A stretch of DNA of 25,832 nucleotides from Holophagales bacterium (GTDB lineage: Bacteria > Acidobacteriota > Thermoanaerobaculia > UBA5066): positions 1 to 25,832 of the forward strand of contig JADJVF010000033.1 in assembly GCA_016716705.1 (NCBI GenBank), in the 5' to 3' direction. Positions 15,913-23,922 of the stretch are shown in pieces. Position 1 is the stretch's first letter. Each line of letters begins with the position of its first letter. The notes beneath the pieces are model-generated. The model was given only the letters and a program-made list of their open reading frames with translations, was not told the DNA's origin and ran no database searches. The position numbers were made by a program, and so were the translations under genes.

Positions 15913-15918
15913 AGTTTA
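15913..15918 (-). promoter_or_regulatory. Predicted -10 of the DUF5916 barrel gene
   Basis: TAAACT on the minus strand lies 8 bases before the TTG start, in the 40-base gap after rocD. No ribosome binding site is present, matching the leaderless pattern seen before other genes here. Confidence 0.4.
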
Positions 15919-15944
15919 CCGGGCCGCAGGAGTCCGCCCGCGCG

Positions 15945-17156
15945 TCAGGCCAGGACGGCGTCCAGCTGGTCGACCGCCCAGTCGATCTCCTCCCTCGTGA
16001 TGACGAGCGGCGGCGCGAGGCGGATCGTCTGCTCGTGCGTGTCCTTGCAGAGCATCCCGCGCTCTTTCAGCTTGTAGCAGTAGGGACGCGCGAGCCCCGC
16101 CGAGACCTTCAGCTGCACGCCGGCCCAGAGGCCGCGGACGCGGACCTCCTCGACCTTGTCGGTCTTCATCGTTCTGAGGCGCGCCTCGAGGTGGACGCCG
16201 AGCTCGGCGGCCCTCTCGACGAGCTTCTCGTCGACGAGGACGTCGAGCGCCTCGGAGGCGACGGCGCAGGCGAGCGGGTTGCCGCCGTAGGTCGAGCCGT
16301 GGATGCCGGGCGTGAAGACGTCCATGACGGCGTTCGACGAGAGGAAGGCGCTGACGGGGTAGAAGCCGCCCGAGAGGGCCTTGCCGATCGTGACGCCGTC
16401 GGGGCGGATCCCCTCGTGCTCGAAGGCGAAGAGCTTCCCGGTGCGGCCGAGGCCGGACTGGATCTCGTCGAGGACGAGGAGGCAGTTGTGGCGGTCGGCC
16501 AGGTCGCGCAGGCCGCGGAGGTAGCCGTCGGGCGGGATGACGACGCCCCCCTCGCCCTGGATCGGTTCGACGAAGATGGCGGCCGTCTCGGGCGTGATCG
16601 CGGCCTCGACGGCGGCGACCGAGCCGTACTCGACGATCCGGAATCCGGGAGTGAAGGGGCCGAAGCGGCTCGTCGAGTCGGGGTCGGTCGAGAAGCCGAC
16701 GATCGTCGTCGTCCGGCCGTGGAAGTTCCCTTCGGCCACGATGATCTCGGCCTTCGGGTACGGGACCCCCTTCACGTCGTAGGCCCACTTGCGCATCGCC
16801 TTGATCGCCGTCTCGACGGCCTCGGCGCCGCTGTTCATCAGGAGCGCCTTGTCGAAGCCGGTGAGGCGGCAGAGCTTCTCGAGGAGCGGCGGGAACTGGT
16901 CGTTGCGGAAGGCGCGGCTCGTCAGCGCGAGCTGGCGGACCTGCCGGATCATCGCCTCGGCGATCCGCGGGTGGTTGTGCCCCTGGTTCACGGCGGAGTA
17001 GGCGGCGAGGAAGTCCATGTACCGCTTGCCGTCCACGTCCGTGAGCCAGACCCCCTCGCCCTTCGTGCAGACGACGTCGAGGGGGTGGTAGTTGTGGGCG
17101 CCGAACCGGTTCTCCTGCTCGATGAAGGTCCCGGAAATTGCGGTCGTCTCCGCCAT
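15945..17156 (-). CDS. rocD: Ornithine--oxo-acid aminotransferase
   Basis: Predicted 403-residue PLP enzyme that transfers the delta-amino group of ornithine to 2-oxoglutarate, giving glutamate semialdehyde and glutamate. The start MAETTAIS at 17156 follows AGGGAGAAG. A longer frame from 17267 was rejected because its extra residues come from a hairpin leader. Features of the class III fold are clear: N-terminal GAHNYHPLDVVCTKGEGVW, SGAEAVETAIK, GNFHGRT, the PLP-binding Asp in VLDEIQSGLGRTG, Lys259 in IGKALSGG, and STYGGNPLACAV. The N-terminal HNYHPL and ENRFGAHNY strings favour ornithine aminotransferase over acetylornithine or GABA transaminases. Divergent from the MscS gene. Confidence 0.93.
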   Translation of the reverse strand: MAETTAISGTFIEQENRFGAHNYHPLDVVCTKGEGVWLTDVDGKRYMDFLAAYSAVNQGHNHPRIAEAMIRQVRQLALTSRAFRNDQFPPLLEKLCRLTGFDKALLMNSGAEAVETAIKAMRKWAYDVKGVPYPKAEIIVAEGNFHGRTTTIVGFSTDPDSTSRFGPFTPGFRIVEYGSVAAVEAAITPETAAIFVEPIQGEGGVVIPPDGYLRGLRDLADRHNCLLVLDEIQSGLGRTGKLFAFEHEGIRPDGVTIGKALSGGFYPVSAFLSSNAVMDVFTPGIHGSTYGGNPLACAVASEALDVLVDEKLVERAAELGVHLEARLRTMKTDKVEEVRVRGLWAGVQLKVSAGLARPYCYKLKERGMLCKDTHEQTIRLAPPLVITREEIDWAVDQLDAVLA

Positions 17157-17171
17157 CGTCTTCTCCCTGGG

Positions 17172-17193
17172 CGCGGGCCCGTCGAGGCCCGCG
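17172..17193 (-). promoter_or_regulatory. Stem-loop in the rocD leader
   Basis: CGCGGGCC (17172-17179) pairs perfectly with GGCCCGCG (17186-17193) around a 6-base loop, just upstream of the rocD ribosome site (about 17163-17171). A TAGGAT hexamer at 17248-17253 (minus strand) could be the promoter. The hairpin could modulate translation, or could be a chance product of high GC content. Confidence 0.35.
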
Positions 17194-17306
17194 ACGTCTT
17201 TCGTCGGCTTCACGGGCCGCCAGCCGGCGGCGGCCTTTTCTCGTCCGATCCTATCGAACCGGAACACCTCCCGTCCTTCTCCGTGTTACTTTTGTCCTCC
17301 GCTTCC

Positions 17307-18868
17307 ATGCCCGGAACCGGCGCCCTTCCCGTCTTCTCGCCGGAATCGATCCGGCTCGGGGCCGCCTTCCTCCTCGGGGCGGCGCTCCTCTTCGTCGCCG
17401 TGCGCGAAGCGAGGGGCCCCGTCGTTCGGCTCGTCCTCGTGTTCGGTGTCTCCGTCCTCCTCCGCGGCGTCGGAGCCCTCGCCCTCCTCGAGCTCCCGAG
17501 CGCGGCGCCCACCGTCCTCTTCATCGCCCTCCTCCTGCAGGGGATCGCCTTCCTCGGCCTTGCGGCCGTCGTCCTCTTCGACCTGCTCCTGCCCCGGGCG
17601 CGGGTGAAGGTCCCTCGCATCGCACGGGACCTCGCGGTCGGGCTCTCGTTCGTGGCCCTCCTGATCTGGCTCTTCTCCGTCCACCACGTCGACGTCACGG
17701 GCATCGTCGCGACCTCGGCGGTCGTCACGGCCGTCATCGGGTTCTCGCTCCAGGACACCCTCGCGAACGTGATGGGAGGAATCGCTCTCCAGCTCGAAGG
17801 GGCTGTCGAACCGGGAGACTGGGTGAAGTTCGGCGACACGTCCGGACGCGTCCGCGAGACGGCCTGGCGGCATACGGCGGTGGAGACCCGCAACGGCGAT
17901 ACCCTCCTCGTCCCCAACAGCGTCCTCGTGAAAACGCCCCTTCTCCTCCTCGGGAAGGCCGGAGGACGCCGGGTGCCTCTCGAGAGGCGGTGGGTCTATT
18001 TCGGCGTCGACTACCGGACCTCGCCGGTCACGGTCGTCGAGACCGTGCGCGAGGCGCTCACGCGCGAGCCGATCCCGAACGTCGCCGCCGAGCCGGTGCC
18101 GACCGTCGTCCTGATGGACTTCCGCGAGAGCTGGGCCTCCTACGCCGTCCGCTACTGGCTGACCGACCTCCTCCTGGACGACCCGACCGATTCGGTCGTG
18201 AGGACGCGCATCGTCTTCGCCCTTCGTCGCGCCGGGATCTCCCTCTCCAGGCCGGCAACGGCGAACTTCGTCACGATAGAGGAGGAGGGGCACCGGAAAC
18301 GCCAGGACAGGCGCGACGACGATTCGCGTCTCGCGGCGCTCGAGAGCGTCCCGCTCTTCGCGGCGTTGACCGCCGAGGAACGGGAGCGCCTCGCGCCGGG
18401 GCTCGTCCGCGCCCCGTTCGCCCCCGGCGAGGCGATGGTCGTCCAGGGACGGGAAGTGCACGACCTCTACATCCTGACGCGCGGTGCGGCGGACGTCAGG
18501 ATCGCCGTCCCCGACGCACCGCCGCGGATCGTCAGCCGGATTACCGCACCCGACATCTTCGGCGAGATGGGGATGCTGACCGGCGAGCCGCGCCGCGCGA
18601 CGGTGATCGCCGTCGGCGAGACGGAGTGCTGGCGCCTGGGGAAGGAGAAGTTCCGGGAGGTCCTCCACGAGCGCCCCGCCATCGCGGAAGAGGTCTCGAG
18701 GATCCTCGCGGCGCGGCAGGTCGAGCTCGCAACGGCGACCGAGGGGCTCTCGGAGGAATCGCGCCGCCACCGGATCGAAGCGGAGCACGGGTCCCTCCTG
18801 ACGCGGATCGAACGCTTCTTCGGCCTCGGACCGCTCGCCCGCGTGCCGACGAGAGGGACGGACGATGA
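17307..18868 (+). CDS. MscS-family channel with C-terminal cyclic-nucleotide-binding domain, frameshifted at the 3' end
   Basis: Starts at ATG 17307. Four or so membrane helices fill residues 10-160; the pore helix and MscS core is VTAVIGFSLQDTLANVMGG (IGFSLQD 144-150). The beta domain follows (GDWVKFGDTSGRVRETAWRHTAVETRNGD...VPNSVL). From about residue 345 a cNMP-binding domain is seen, with FGEMGM from 418 and the phosphate-binding PRRAT 428-432. The layout matches bacterial cyclic-nucleotide-gated MscS relatives, which respond poorly to tension and more to ligand. The protein reads well to RIERFFGLG. The frame then runs on without a stop through the next gene, whereas the next frame stops at 18866-18868, overlapping the dehydrogenase ATG (ATGA). 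One base is probably missing near 18825-18862; expected length is about 520 aa. Confidence 0.88.
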
Positions 18869-20283
18869 GAGAGACGAAGCTCTTTCTCGCCGGCGCGTGG
18901 GAGGACGGCGACGACGCGGCCGTCGTCCGCTCGCCGTGGGATGGAACGCCCGTTTCGCGCGTGGCGCGGGCAGGGCCACCGACCCTCGCGCGCGCGGCGG
19001 AAGCCGCTTCGAGGGCGACCCGGGCGATGGCCGCTGTCGCCGCCGAGAAACGCGCGGCGATGCTCGAGGCGGCCCGCGCAGACCTTCTCGAGCGCAAGGA
19101 AGAGGTCGCCCGCGCGATCGTCGAAGAGGCCGGGAAGCCCATCGCCCTCGCCCGGGGAGAGGTGGATCGCGCGGGAGACACGCTCCTCGCCGCGGCTCAC
19201 GTCGCCCGCTTTCCCGAGCTCGTCGCGCGCGATCTATCCGGCTTCGCGAGCGGCGCCGGGCGGATCGCGCTGACGAAACGGGTGCCGGTCGGTCCGGTCC
19301 TCGCGATCACGCCCTTCAACTTCCCGCTGAACCTCGTGGCGCACAAGCTGGCTCCGGCGGTCGCCGCCGGCTGCCCCGTCGTCCTCAAGCCGGCGAGCCA
19401 GACGCCGACGGCGGCGCTCCTCCTCGCCGCCTCGCTCCAGCGCGCGGGTCTTCCCGACGGGGCCCTCTCCGTCGTCCCCTCGCGGGCGGCCGACGCCGAG
19501 GGGCTCGTCTCCGACCCGCGCTTCGCGCTCCTCACGTTCACCGGGTCGGCCGAGGTCGGCTTCTCGCTCCGCCGCAAGGCCTGGGACCGGCGCGTCGCCC
19601 TCGAGCTCGGTGGAAACGCCGCGGTCATCGTCGAGCCCGACTGGGACGACCTTCCCGACGTGGCCCGCCGGATCGCGGCCGCGGCCTACGCCTGGGCGGG
19701 GCAGTCGTGCATCAGCGTCCAGCGGATCCTCGCCCACCGCGACGTGGCCGCGCGCCTGAGGGACCTGCTCGTCGCCGCGACGGAAACCTTCCCGAAGGGG
19801 GACCCGTCCCTTCCCTCCACCCTCTGCGGGCCGATGATCGACGCCGCCAACCGCGACCGCGTACTGGAGTGGATCGAATCCGCGAAGGCCGCGGGAGGGA
19901 CGCTCCTGGCGGGAGGGACGGCGGAGGGTTCGATGGTTCTCCCGACGCTGCTCGAAGGGGTCCCGGACGACCAGCCCGTCGCCGCCGCCGAGCTGTTCGG
20001 GCCGGGCGCGGTCCTCTCGACGTACGACTCCTTCGACGAGGCGCTCGCCCGCGTGAACGCCTCGCGCTACGGCCTCCAGGCCGGCGTCTTCAGCCACGAC
20101 GTGGCGAAGGTGCGTCGCGCGTGGGAGACGCTCGAGGTCGGCGCCGTCATCCAGGGGGACGTCCCGACCTGGCGCAGCGACCCGATGCCGTACGGCGGGG
20201 TCAAGGCGTCGGGCACGGGTCGCGAAGGGCCGGCCTCGGCGTTTCTCGAGATGACCGAGGAGCGGATGCTCGTCCTGCGCTGA
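18865..20283 (+). CDS. Aldehyde dehydrogenase family protein
   Basis: Predicted 472-residue NAD(P)-dependent aldehyde dehydrogenase. Key sites are ITPFNFPLN (cofactor and oxyanion region), the KPASQTP cofactor loop, FTGSAEVG, the general base Glu247 in ALELGGN, nucleophile Cys282 in GQSCISVQR, and the ELFGPGAV and MPYGGVKASGTGREG segments near the end. All catalytic residues are present. The sequence resembles the succinate-semialdehyde/glyceraldehyde-3-phosphate type of NAD(P)+ aldehyde dehydrogenase, but the substrate cannot be settled. The start ATG overlaps the MscS stop by ATGA, so the two are probably co-translated. Confidence 0.93.
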   Translation: MRETKLFLAGAWEDGDDAAVVRSPWDGTPVSRVARAGPPTLARAAEAASRATRAMAAVAAEKRAAMLEAARADLLERKEEVARAIVEEAGKPIALARGEVDRAGDTLLAAAHVARFPELVARDLSGFASGAGRIALTKRVPVGPVLAITPFNFPLNLVAHKLAPAVAAGCPVVLKPASQTPTAALLLAASLQRAGLPDGALSVVPSRAADAEGLVSDPRFALLTFTGSAEVGFSLRRKAWDRRVALELGGNAAVIVEPDWDDLPDVARRIAAAAYAWAGQSCISVQRILAHRDVAARLRDLLVAATETFPKGDPSLPSTLCGPMIDAANRDRVLEWIESAKAAGGTLLAGGTAEGSMVLPTLLEGVPDDQPVAAAELFGPGAVLSTYDSFDEALARVNASRYGLQAGVFSHDVAKVRRAWETLEVGAVIQGDVPTWRSDPMPYGGVKASGTGREGPASAFLEMTEERMLVLR

Positions 20284-20344
20284 GCGCTGGGGGGGGCAAA
20301 CCCTGCCCCGACGCTCGTGGAACTCGAGAGGACTCGGGACGCCT

Positions 20345-20360
20345 GAGCCCCTCCGGGCTC
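20345..20360. terminator. Hairpin between convergent genes
   Basis: GAGCCC (20345-20350) pairs with GGGCTC (20355-20360) around a CTCC loop, in the 109-base gap between the convergent aldehyde dehydrogenase and acyl-CoA dehydrogenase genes. No T-tract follows on either strand. Nothing else was recognised in the gap. Confidence 0.4.
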
Positions 20361-20392
20361 ACCGCCCGGCCCGGGTCCTCTCCGTTCCGCCC

Positions 20393-21850
20393 TCAGGTCG
20401 TCGTGCGGCGCAGCTCTCGGGCCACCGTCCCGGCGAGCCGGGCGAAGACCCGCTCCGACTCGGCCTCCTTGCGCTCGGCGGGGAGGGCGAGCCAGTCGTC
20501 GACCTCCGCCCGCGACATCGCGAGGGCGACGGCGCTGCCGCCCCTCGCGGCGATCCCGTCGAGGAGCGGCACGTGGACCCGCTTCTTCTCGACGACCTCC
20601 ATCCCGTCGAGGATCTGCCGGTGCGGCGTCCCCTCCCAGATGCCGAGGATCATCGCCTCGCGCAGGAGCCTCTCGACCGGGTAGTCGGCGAGGATGCCGG
20701 CGCCGCCGTGCGCCTCCATCGCCCACTTCGCCGACTGTACGGCCACCTCGGCGGTCCAGTACTTCGAGAGGTGCGCCACGAGGCGGAAGAGGTGGTAACG
20801 GTCGGAGTAGCGCGGCGTCTCGCGCCAGACCTCCGAGAGGAGCGTCACCGCCTCCCAGGCGAGGGCGAAGGCGTCGAGCAACGTCTCGTGCCGCTCGCGC
20901 GCCTGCCGCGCGAAGAGGGGCTGCTCGGCGACGGGTTTCCCGAACGCGACGCGCCCCTCGGCGAAGCTCCACGCCTCGTGGAGAGCCCGCTGGGTCAGCG
21001 CGACGGCCCCGATGCTGTTGCAGACCCGCGAGACGTTGAGCGCCTCGAGGACGAGGTAGGTCCCCTGGCCGCGCTCGCCGAGGAGAAACCCGACGCTGCC
21101 GTCCAGCTCGACCTCCCCGGTCGGGACGGAACGGGTGCCGATCTTGTCCTTCAGCCTGCGGACGCGGAAGTTCAGGGCGCCGTCGTCGCGCTGCCGGGGT
21201 ACGAGGAAGAGCTCGAGGCCGCGGATGCCGGCAGGCGCCCCTTCGGGCCGGGCCGCGGCGATCGCCAGCTCGGCGCCGACGTTGCTCGTGAAGTACTTCT
21301 CGCCGGTCAGGAGCCAGCGGTCGCCGTCGGGGCGGGCGACCGTCTCGACGAACGAGCCGAGGTCGGAGCCCCCCTTCGCCTCCGTCATCCACGTCGCCCC
21401 CTGCCAGACCGATGCGTCGCGCCGGAGGAGCTTCGGGAGGTACGTCGCGCGAAGCGCGGCCGAGCCGTACTTGGCGAGCGGGATCGCCGTCGAGAGCGAG
21501 ACGGTGTGCGGGCAGTAGAGTCCGGCGTCGTAGAACGACGTGACGTAGCCGACCTGGTACGACGCGGCGACGTCCCCCTCCTCGACCGCCTTGAAGACGA
21601 CGCCCGTCTCGTACCCCTTCGTCACGAGCTCCCGGTACTCGGGCGGGAAGACGACCTCGTCGATCCGGTGTCCGAACCGGTCGAACATCCGGAGCGGCGG
21701 TGTGCCCGCCCGGTCGACCGCCTCGGAGATTCCTTTCCCGCGCTCCTCGAACCACCCCTCGTACCGGGAGAGGACCTCCGGGTTGCGAAGGGCACCGAGG
21801 CGCCCCTCGAGAAACCGGACAGGGGAGGGCAGAAGAGCGTCGAGGCTCAC
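20393..21850 (-). CDS. AidB-like acyl-CoA dehydrogenase family protein
   Basis: Predicted 485-residue FAD enzyme starting at GTG 21850, which overlaps the stop of the upstream small gene. The N-terminal MFDRFGHRIDEVVFPPEYREL is characteristic of the AidB branch, as is the overall length above the usual 380. Flavin and substrate motifs are present: WMTEAKGGSDLG, LTGEKYFTSN, RVCNSIGAVALTQRAL, AMEAHGGAGILADYPVERLLREAMILGIWEGTPHRQILD, with Glu406 in IWEGT. AidB in E. coli binds DNA and is linked to alkylation protection; other members are ordinary acyl-CoA dehydrogenases. Which applies here is unknown. Its coupling to a winged-helix-like protein is notable. Confidence 0.9.
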   Translation of the reverse strand: MSLDALLPSPVRFLEGRLGALRNPEVLSRYEGWFEERGKGISEAVDRAGTPPLRMFDRFGHRIDEVVFPPEYRELVTKGYETGVVFKAVEEGDVAASYQVGYVTSFYDAGLYCPHTVSLSTAIPLAKYGSAALRATYLPKLLRRDASVWQGATWMTEAKGGSDLGSFVETVARPDGDRWLLTGEKYFTSNVGAELAIAAARPEGAPAGIRGLELFLVPRQRDDGALNFRVRRLKDKIGTRSVPTGEVELDGSVGFLLGERGQGTYLVLEALNVSRVCNSIGAVALTQRALHEAWSFAEGRVAFGKPVAEQPLFARQARERHETLLDAFALAWEAVTLLSEVWRETPRYSDRYHLFRLVAHLSKYWTAEVAVQSAKWAMEAHGGAGILADYPVERLLREAMILGIWEGTPHRQILDGMEVVEKKRVHVPLLDGIAARGGSAVALAMSRAEVDDWLALPAERKEAESERVFARLAGTVARELRRTTT

Positions 21851-22317
21851 TCGAAGGCCTCCTCCACGGCAGCCGAAACGGCGCTGAGGGCCTTCTTCGC
21901 CTTTGTCTTGCGTTGTGCGCCGGTGCCTCCGGCGCCAGTGGCGAGCTCTTCGAGCGTCGTTGCCAGCTCGCGAGCCTTCGATGCCGCCTCGCGCAGCGCG
22001 CCGGCGTTCTTCGCCTCGGCCGGCTTCGCCGCCACGGGAGGGGCAACAGCGGGGGCGGCTGCGACGGCGGCGGGAGCGGGAGCGGGTGCGCTCACCCGGC
22101 GAACCTCGTCGATTCCCCAGGTCGTCACGTAGACGTGGTCCCTCTTCGAAGCGTCGGCGACCCAGCCCTCGGCCTGGAGCTTGCCGAGGATCATCTCGGC
22201 GCTCCCGAAGAGCTTCTCCTGTTTCAGGACGTCGACGATGGAGACCATCTGGCGCGGGTTGCCGCCCGCGAGCTCGTGAAGTCTCACGAGGACCTGGTGG
22301 AAGACGTCGAGAGCCAT
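21847..22317 (-). CDS. Small winged-helix-like protein with Ala/Pro-rich linker
   Basis: Predicted 156-residue protein of unknown function, starting at ATG 22317 after GGAGG with a 9-base spacing. Residues about 3-72 look like a winged helix: three helices (ALDVFHQVLVRLHELA, RQMVSIVDVLKQE, SAEMILGKLQAEGW), then a two-strand wing (VADASKRDHVYVTTWGIDEV). Residues about 76-105 are Ala/Pro/Val-rich and likely flexible. The tail is helical and basic (ALREAASKARELATTLEEL...KTKAKKAL). I do not recognise a named family. It could be a DNA-binding regulator or an adaptor for the AidB-like enzyme encoded downstream, whose start overlaps this stop as GTGA. Confidence 0.72.
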   Translation of the reverse strand: MALDVFHQVLVRLHELAGGNPRQMVSIVDVLKQEKLFGSAEMILGKLQAEGWVADASKRDHVYVTTWGIDEVRRVSAPAPAPAAVAAAPAVAPPVAAKPAEAKNAGALREAASKARELATTLEELATGAGGTGAQRKTKAKKALSAVSAAVEEAFE

Positions 22318-22408
22318 GAATCGTTGCCTCCGCGCGATTTTGGTCCACGTTAGCCCCGGTCCGGCCCGGCGTCGAGAGGAAGCGCTTCGCGCGTATCGTG
22401 CGGAGAGA
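22318..22408. promoter_or_regulatory. Divergent promoter region between winged-helix gene and pxpB
   Basis: On the minus strand TAACGT (22347-22352) could serve the winged-helix gene, leaving a leader of about 23 nt with GGAGG. On the plus strand TATCGT (22394-22399) lies 9 bases before the pxpB GTG. A perfect 10-bp palindrome, GAAGCGCTTC at 22379-22388, lies just upstream of that -10 and is a candidate operator. Confidence 0.35.
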
Positions 22409-23115
22409 GTGAGCGGCGACGACGCCCCCCCGATTCCCCGCCTCGTCCCGGCGAGCGACGCCGCGCTCCTCGCCGTCCTCGCCGCCGAGCCGTCGGAGAG
22501 CGCCACGGCCGCGGTCCTCGCCCTGCGCGAGGCGCTCGCGGCGAGCCCGCCGCCCGGCCTCGTCGACCTCCGGCCCGCCTACACGTCGCTCCTCGTCGTC
22601 TTCGACCCGCGGGCGACGACTCACGGGAAGATCGAACGCATCGTCACGCAGCTCCTGCCTCCCCCGGGGCTCGCCCTCGAACCGGCGGGGCACGAGGTCG
22701 AGATCCCGGTCTGCTACGAGGGGGAGAACGGGCCAGACCTCGCGGACGTCGCCCGTGGGGCGGGGCTCGCGCCCGAGGAGGCGGCCGCACTCCACGCGGG
22801 AGCGTCCTACCGCGTCGCGTTCCTCGGCTTCTCGCCCGGCTTCGCCTATCTCCTCGGACTCCCGTCCCGCCTGGCGACGCCGCGTCTGCCCGCGCCGCGC
22901 CTGCGCGTGCCGGCCGGAAGCGTCGGGATCGCGGGAGTCCAGACGGGGCTCTACCCGCGCGCGACCCCGGCGGCTGGCGACTCGTGGGGCGGACGCCGGT
23001 TCCTCTCTTCGACCCGGGCCGCGAGGGCGCGTCGCTTCTCCTGCCCGGCGACGCCGTCCGGTTCGTACCGGTCTCGCAGCACGACTTCGACCTCCTCGCA
23101 AAGGGGCCGCGGTGA
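22409..23115 (+). CDS. pxpB: 5-oxoprolinase subunit PxpB, frameshifted
   Basis: PxpB, PxpC and PxpA together form the ATP-dependent bacterial 5-oxoprolinase. Start GTG 22409 gives IPRLVPASDAALLAVLA, matching the family N-terminus. AYTSLLVVFDP, EIPVCYEGENGPDL and the signature GFSPGFAYL (140-148) follow, then LRVPAGSVGIAGVQTGLYP. At about 22970 the frame changes: a natural end (GWRLVGRTPVPLFDPGREGASLLLPGDAVRF...LLAKGPR) lies in the next frame and stops at 23113-23115. One G seems missing from the run before GGCTGGCGA. Restored, the protein is 235 residues, a normal size. The stop overlaps the pxpC start as GTGA. Older names are allophanate hydrolase subunit 1 or KipI. Confidence 0.88.
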
Positions 23116-23922
23116 TCCGCGTCCTTTCGCCCGGCCTGCTGACGACCGTCCAGGACCTCGGACGGCCCGGCCTCGGCGCGCTCGGCGTGCCTCCTGGCGG
23201 CGCCGCCGACGCGCACGCGTTTCGCCTCGGCAACCTCCTTCTCGGCAACGACGAGGGCGCGGCGGCCCTCGAGGCGACGCTCGCCGGCCCGGAGCTCCTC
23301 TTCGAGGACGAGGCGCTCGTCGCGCTGGCCGGGGCGCCGTTCGCGGCGACGCTCGACGGGGAAGAGCTCCCGGCGTGGAGCGCGATGCGAGTGCGCGCCG
23401 GCAGCCGTCTCACCCTCGGGCGTGCGGTTTCCGGCGCCCGCGGGTACCTCTGCGTCCGCGGCGGAATCGATGTCCCGCGAGTCCTCGGCAGCCGGTCGAC
23501 CGACGTCGCGACCGGCTTCGGAGGCTGCGGGGGGCGTGCGCTGGCCGCCGGAGACCTCTCCCGGTCGGGCGGCCCGCGGCGGCCCGCCGCGGCTCCGGGT
23601 CTCTGCCTCCTCCAGCCGGACCGGCGTCCGGCTCGAAGGAGAGCCGCTCGCGGCGCCGGACCGTTCGCTCGTCACGGAAGGGGTCGTCGCGGGGGCCGTC
23701 CAGGTCCCGGCAGGGGGGCTGCCGATCGTCCTCCTCGTCGAGCACCCTTCGACGGGCGGATATCCGAAGATCGCGAGCGTGATCTCCGCCGACCTCTCCG
23801 CCCTCGCCCAGCTCCGTCCCGGCGACGAGGTCCGCTTCGCGCCGGTCTCGTTCGAAGAGGCGCGCCGGTTGCTCCTCGAGCGCGAGGCGCGGCTCAACCG
23901 ACCCGGAGTCTTCCTCCCGTGA
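23112..23922 (+). CDS. pxpC: 5-oxoprolinase subunit PxpC, frameshifted and internally shortened
   Basis: Start GTG 23112 overlaps the pxpB stop. The N-terminal half is standard: VLSPGLLTTVQDLGRPGLG, GVPPGGAADAHAFRLGNLLLGN, then ARGYLCVRGGIDVPRVLGSRSTD and GGRALAAGDL. The C-terminal half, in another frame, is also standard: RTGVRLEG, LVTEGVVAGAVQVPAGGLPIVLL, STGGYPKIASV, ending at TGA 23920-23922. Between them (23565-23605) the frame is disturbed. LRV also joins SASSSRTG directly, where relatives such as E. coli YbgK have about 25 further residues, including an LPGPE-type motif. Net length is about 270 codons, shorter than the usual 300 or more. The gene may be inactive or the assembly faulty. 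PxpC pairs with PxpB in ATP-driven ring opening. Confidence 0.82.

Noticed and set aside
17157..17267. N-terminal extension of RocD from GTG 17267
   Set aside because: The extension covers the hairpin leader and possible promoter; the ATG at 17156 has a good ribosome site and the normal family start.
12513..20684. Open frame of 2723 codons on the + strand
   Set aside because: It spans several minus-strand genes, is Arg/Asp/Glu/Pro-rich and low in complexity there, and only its 17307-18825 part is a real protein (MscS).
22316..22408. N-terminal extension of PxpB from ATG 22316
   Set aside because: It would overlap the start of the divergent gene and read through the promoter region; the family N-terminus fits GTG 22409.
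438..23605. Programmed ribosomal frameshifting as the cause of the frame breaks
   Set aside because: No slippery heptamer followed by a conserved pseudoknot is evident, and the affected families are not known to use frameshifting.
22409..23922. Urea carboxylase / allophanate hydrolase assignment for the pxpB-pxpC pair
   Set aside because: An old name for the same fold; the presence of pxpA in the same operon supports 5-oxoprolinase.
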